Source: CBDCFT01 sp965216365 (GTDB lineage Bacteria; Pseudomonadota; Gammaproteobacteria; Arenicellales; CBDCFT01). Taken from it: a DNA stretch of 64,000 bases. The DNA is taken from NCBI GenBank assembly GCA_965216365.1, contig CBDCFT010000072.1, positions 3,518-67,517 on the forward strand, written 5' to 3'. Position numbers and translations under genes: made by a program. Shown here one piece after another: positions 62,895 to 64,000 of the stretch (the stretch's first letter is position 1; every line of letters begins with the position of its first letter). Under the pieces are notes generated by a model. It ran no database searches and had not been told where the DNA came from. It was given only the letters and a program-made list of their open reading frames with translations.

Positions 62895-63755
62895 ATGAAC
62901 ATTGATCTGCCCCGCAAGATAACCTTAGAAGAAATTCAAACTTACCATCGTGACGGTGTGATCTTGCTGCCGGAAATGTTCGACGCCGACTGGATCGAGC
63001 TGCTGAAAACAGGCCTGCTTGCCAATTGTGAGAGTCCGACGGATCGTTCACGGGTATGGGACCGGGACACTGAGGGACGCACCATGTTTTGGGACAGCCA
63101 GGCGTGGCAAGGTATTGAGCAGTATCGCAGGTTCATTTTCGACTCCCCAGCCGCCCGGATCGCCGGCGAATTGATGGGTTCGGCACATAGCAACTTTTTC
63201 TTCGATGCGGTTTTTGTGCGCTCTGCCGGAAGCCAATTCGCCACACCCTGGCACCAGGATGAACCCTATTGGTCGGTGGAGGGTTACGATACCTGCACCC
63301 TCTGGATGCCGTTAGTACAAGTTAAACAAGAAAACGCACTGGCCTATGTACCGGGTTCACATCGACACGATTCAGTTTTCTACCAGTACAATTTTGGAAA
63401 CCTTAATCCGGATGCAAAAACGGATGTCGACCAGGTCGATTTCTCCGGCATTGCCGAGGAGGCGTTTCCTGACATCGACGCCGACCCGGAAAGTTTCGGT
63501 GTCGTGAGCTGGGATATGCAACCGGGCGACTGCGTAGCTTTCAACAGCAGAATCATCCATGGCGGCTCGGGCAAACTGGACGAAGATCGTGAGCTGCAGG
63601 TGTTTACTACCAAGTGGCTGGGTGATGACGTTCGCATCAAGTTCCGCGAATGCGGAATGGATCCAGACCACAGTGCCATCATGACCGAGCAGGGGTTAAG
63701 ACCGGGTGATCGTCCCGGTACAGACCTGTATCCGCGAATTTGGTCGCGAACCTAG
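62895..63755 (+). CDS. Phytanoyl-CoA-dioxygenase-family oxygenase
   Basis: A 286-residue Fe(II)/2-oxoglutarate oxygenase. Iron ligands: WHQDEPYW (HxD) and SRIIHGGSG (second His); the 2-oxoglutarate Arg is in DEDRELQVF. ATG 62895 is preferred; TTG 62880 and ATG 62889 are alternatives. It is intact, unlike the relative at 8094-8987. Family members hydroxylate small molecules such as ectoine, but the substrate cannot be assigned. Stand-alone gene. Confidence 0.85.
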   Translation: MNIDLPRKITLEEIQTYHRDGVILLPEMFDADWIELLKTGLLANCESPTDRSRVWDRDTEGRTMFWDSQAWQGIEQYRRFIFDSPAARIAGELMGSAHSNFFFDAVFVRSAGSQFATPWHQDEPYWSVEGYDTCTLWMPLVQVKQENALAYVPGSHRHDSVFYQYNFGNLNPDAKTDVDQVDFSGIAEEAFPDIDADPESFGVVSWDMQPGDCVAFNSRIIHGGSGKLDEDRELQVFTTKWLGDDVRIKFRECGMDPDHSAIMTEQGLRPGDRPGTDLYPRIWSRT

Positions 63756-63855
63756 TATTATTGATCGGTTTCGATCTTGCCGGCAGTCGAATCAAATGCC
63801 GCGCGCTTTCAGAATAATATGCGAACTCTAGCGTAGTTTTTATCAGGCGATGCTG

Positions 63856-64000
63856 TTAAACGTCACCGAGAATTTTCATAAATTCGTCGGAATCGCGGTA
63901 GCCGTAAAGCCGCAAATCCTGTTTTTCCTGGCCGTTGCTGTCAAAAAATAGAATAGCGGGCGGGCCAAATACGTTGTAGCGTTGTTTTATTGCACGTATG
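63856..64000 (-). CDS. Partial DsbD-like thiol:disulfide interchange protein, C terminus
   Basis: The right edge of the window cuts a minus-strand gene. The 47 visible codons end with stop 63856-63858 and read QRYNVFGPPAILFFDSNGQE and on through GYRDSDEFMKILG, the C-terminal thioredoxin-fold end of DsbD (cis-Pro in FGPPA). The catalytic CxxC and the membrane part are outside the window. A related single-domain thioredoxin is the alternative. Confidence 0.75.
   Translation of the reverse strand, partial: IRAIKQRYNVFGPPAILFFDSNGQEKQDLRLYGYRDSDEFMKILGDV

Overview
The window looks like a chromosomal segment of a sulfur-oxidising gammaproteobacterium. The main evidence is the dissimilatory sulfur-oxidation set near the right end: an adenylylsulfate reductase of the AprM-anchored type (aprM-aprB-aprA, 56.6-59.8 kb) and an ATP sulfurylase (sat, 60.8 kb). 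A RAYT transposase with REP-type repeats and CRP-like palindromes fit the same assignment. Base composition is moderate. No rRNA, tRNA or CRISPR array was recognised.

Layout. 0-4 kb: two insertion sequences (IS5 and IS256 families) with readable ends and target duplications, set in a region of small unknown genes. 4-10 kb: a methyltransferase, an alpha/beta hydrolase, an adenylate-kinase-like protein, a phytanoyl-CoA-dioxygenase-family gene broken by one stop codon, a cupin and a VapBC toxin-antitoxin pair. 10.4-21.5 kb: the most coherent unit, a divergent catabolic cluster around an RpiR-type regulator and a 67-bp promoter/operator. Leftward run the regulator, a Rieske oxygenase and a thiamine-diphosphate enzyme. 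Rightward run a dimethylglycine-dehydrogenase-like flavoprotein, a medium-chain dehydrogenase, two enolase-superfamily enzymes and a class-III aminotransferase. Together they look like a pathway that demethylates and then degrades an N-methylated, probably proline-type, amino acid. 21.5-28.8 kb: an IS1182-family element, a dead enoyl-CoA hydratase, and a LysR-controlled oxidoreductase module (CmcJ-like, luciferase-like, SDR; LysR and a quinone-oxidoreductase-like protein in the other direction).

28.8-42.1 kb: small metabolic genes (SDR, GST, GNAT, isochorismatase-like, SnoaL-like, GFA), then a four-domain rhodanese, a Tat-exported peptide-type binding protein, a trimethylamine-methyltransferase-family protein without its corrinoid partner, a DMT permease, a TPR protein, and a Rieske ferredoxin with its FAD reductase. 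42.2-51 kb: exported proteins (two beta-helix proteins and one with RTX-like repeats), a broken winged-helix/ATPase regulator, and four tandem CRP-like palindromes. 51-56 kb: a LysR regulator, an APH-family kinase, an aquaporin and a TPR protein. 56-64 kb: aprMBA, a phosphoesterase, sat, three unrelated palindromic repeat families including a RAYT gene bracketed by its repeats, an intact phytanoyl-CoA-dioxygenase-family gene, and the end of a DsbD-like gene.

A notable feature is how many genes carry lesions. One-base frameshifts break the rhodanese, binding-protein, TPR, regulator and aquaporin genes, mostly in short homopolymers. In-frame stops break one PhyH gene, the enoyl-CoA hydratase and the regulator. 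Either this genome is losing genes or the assembly carries indel errors; raw reads would decide.
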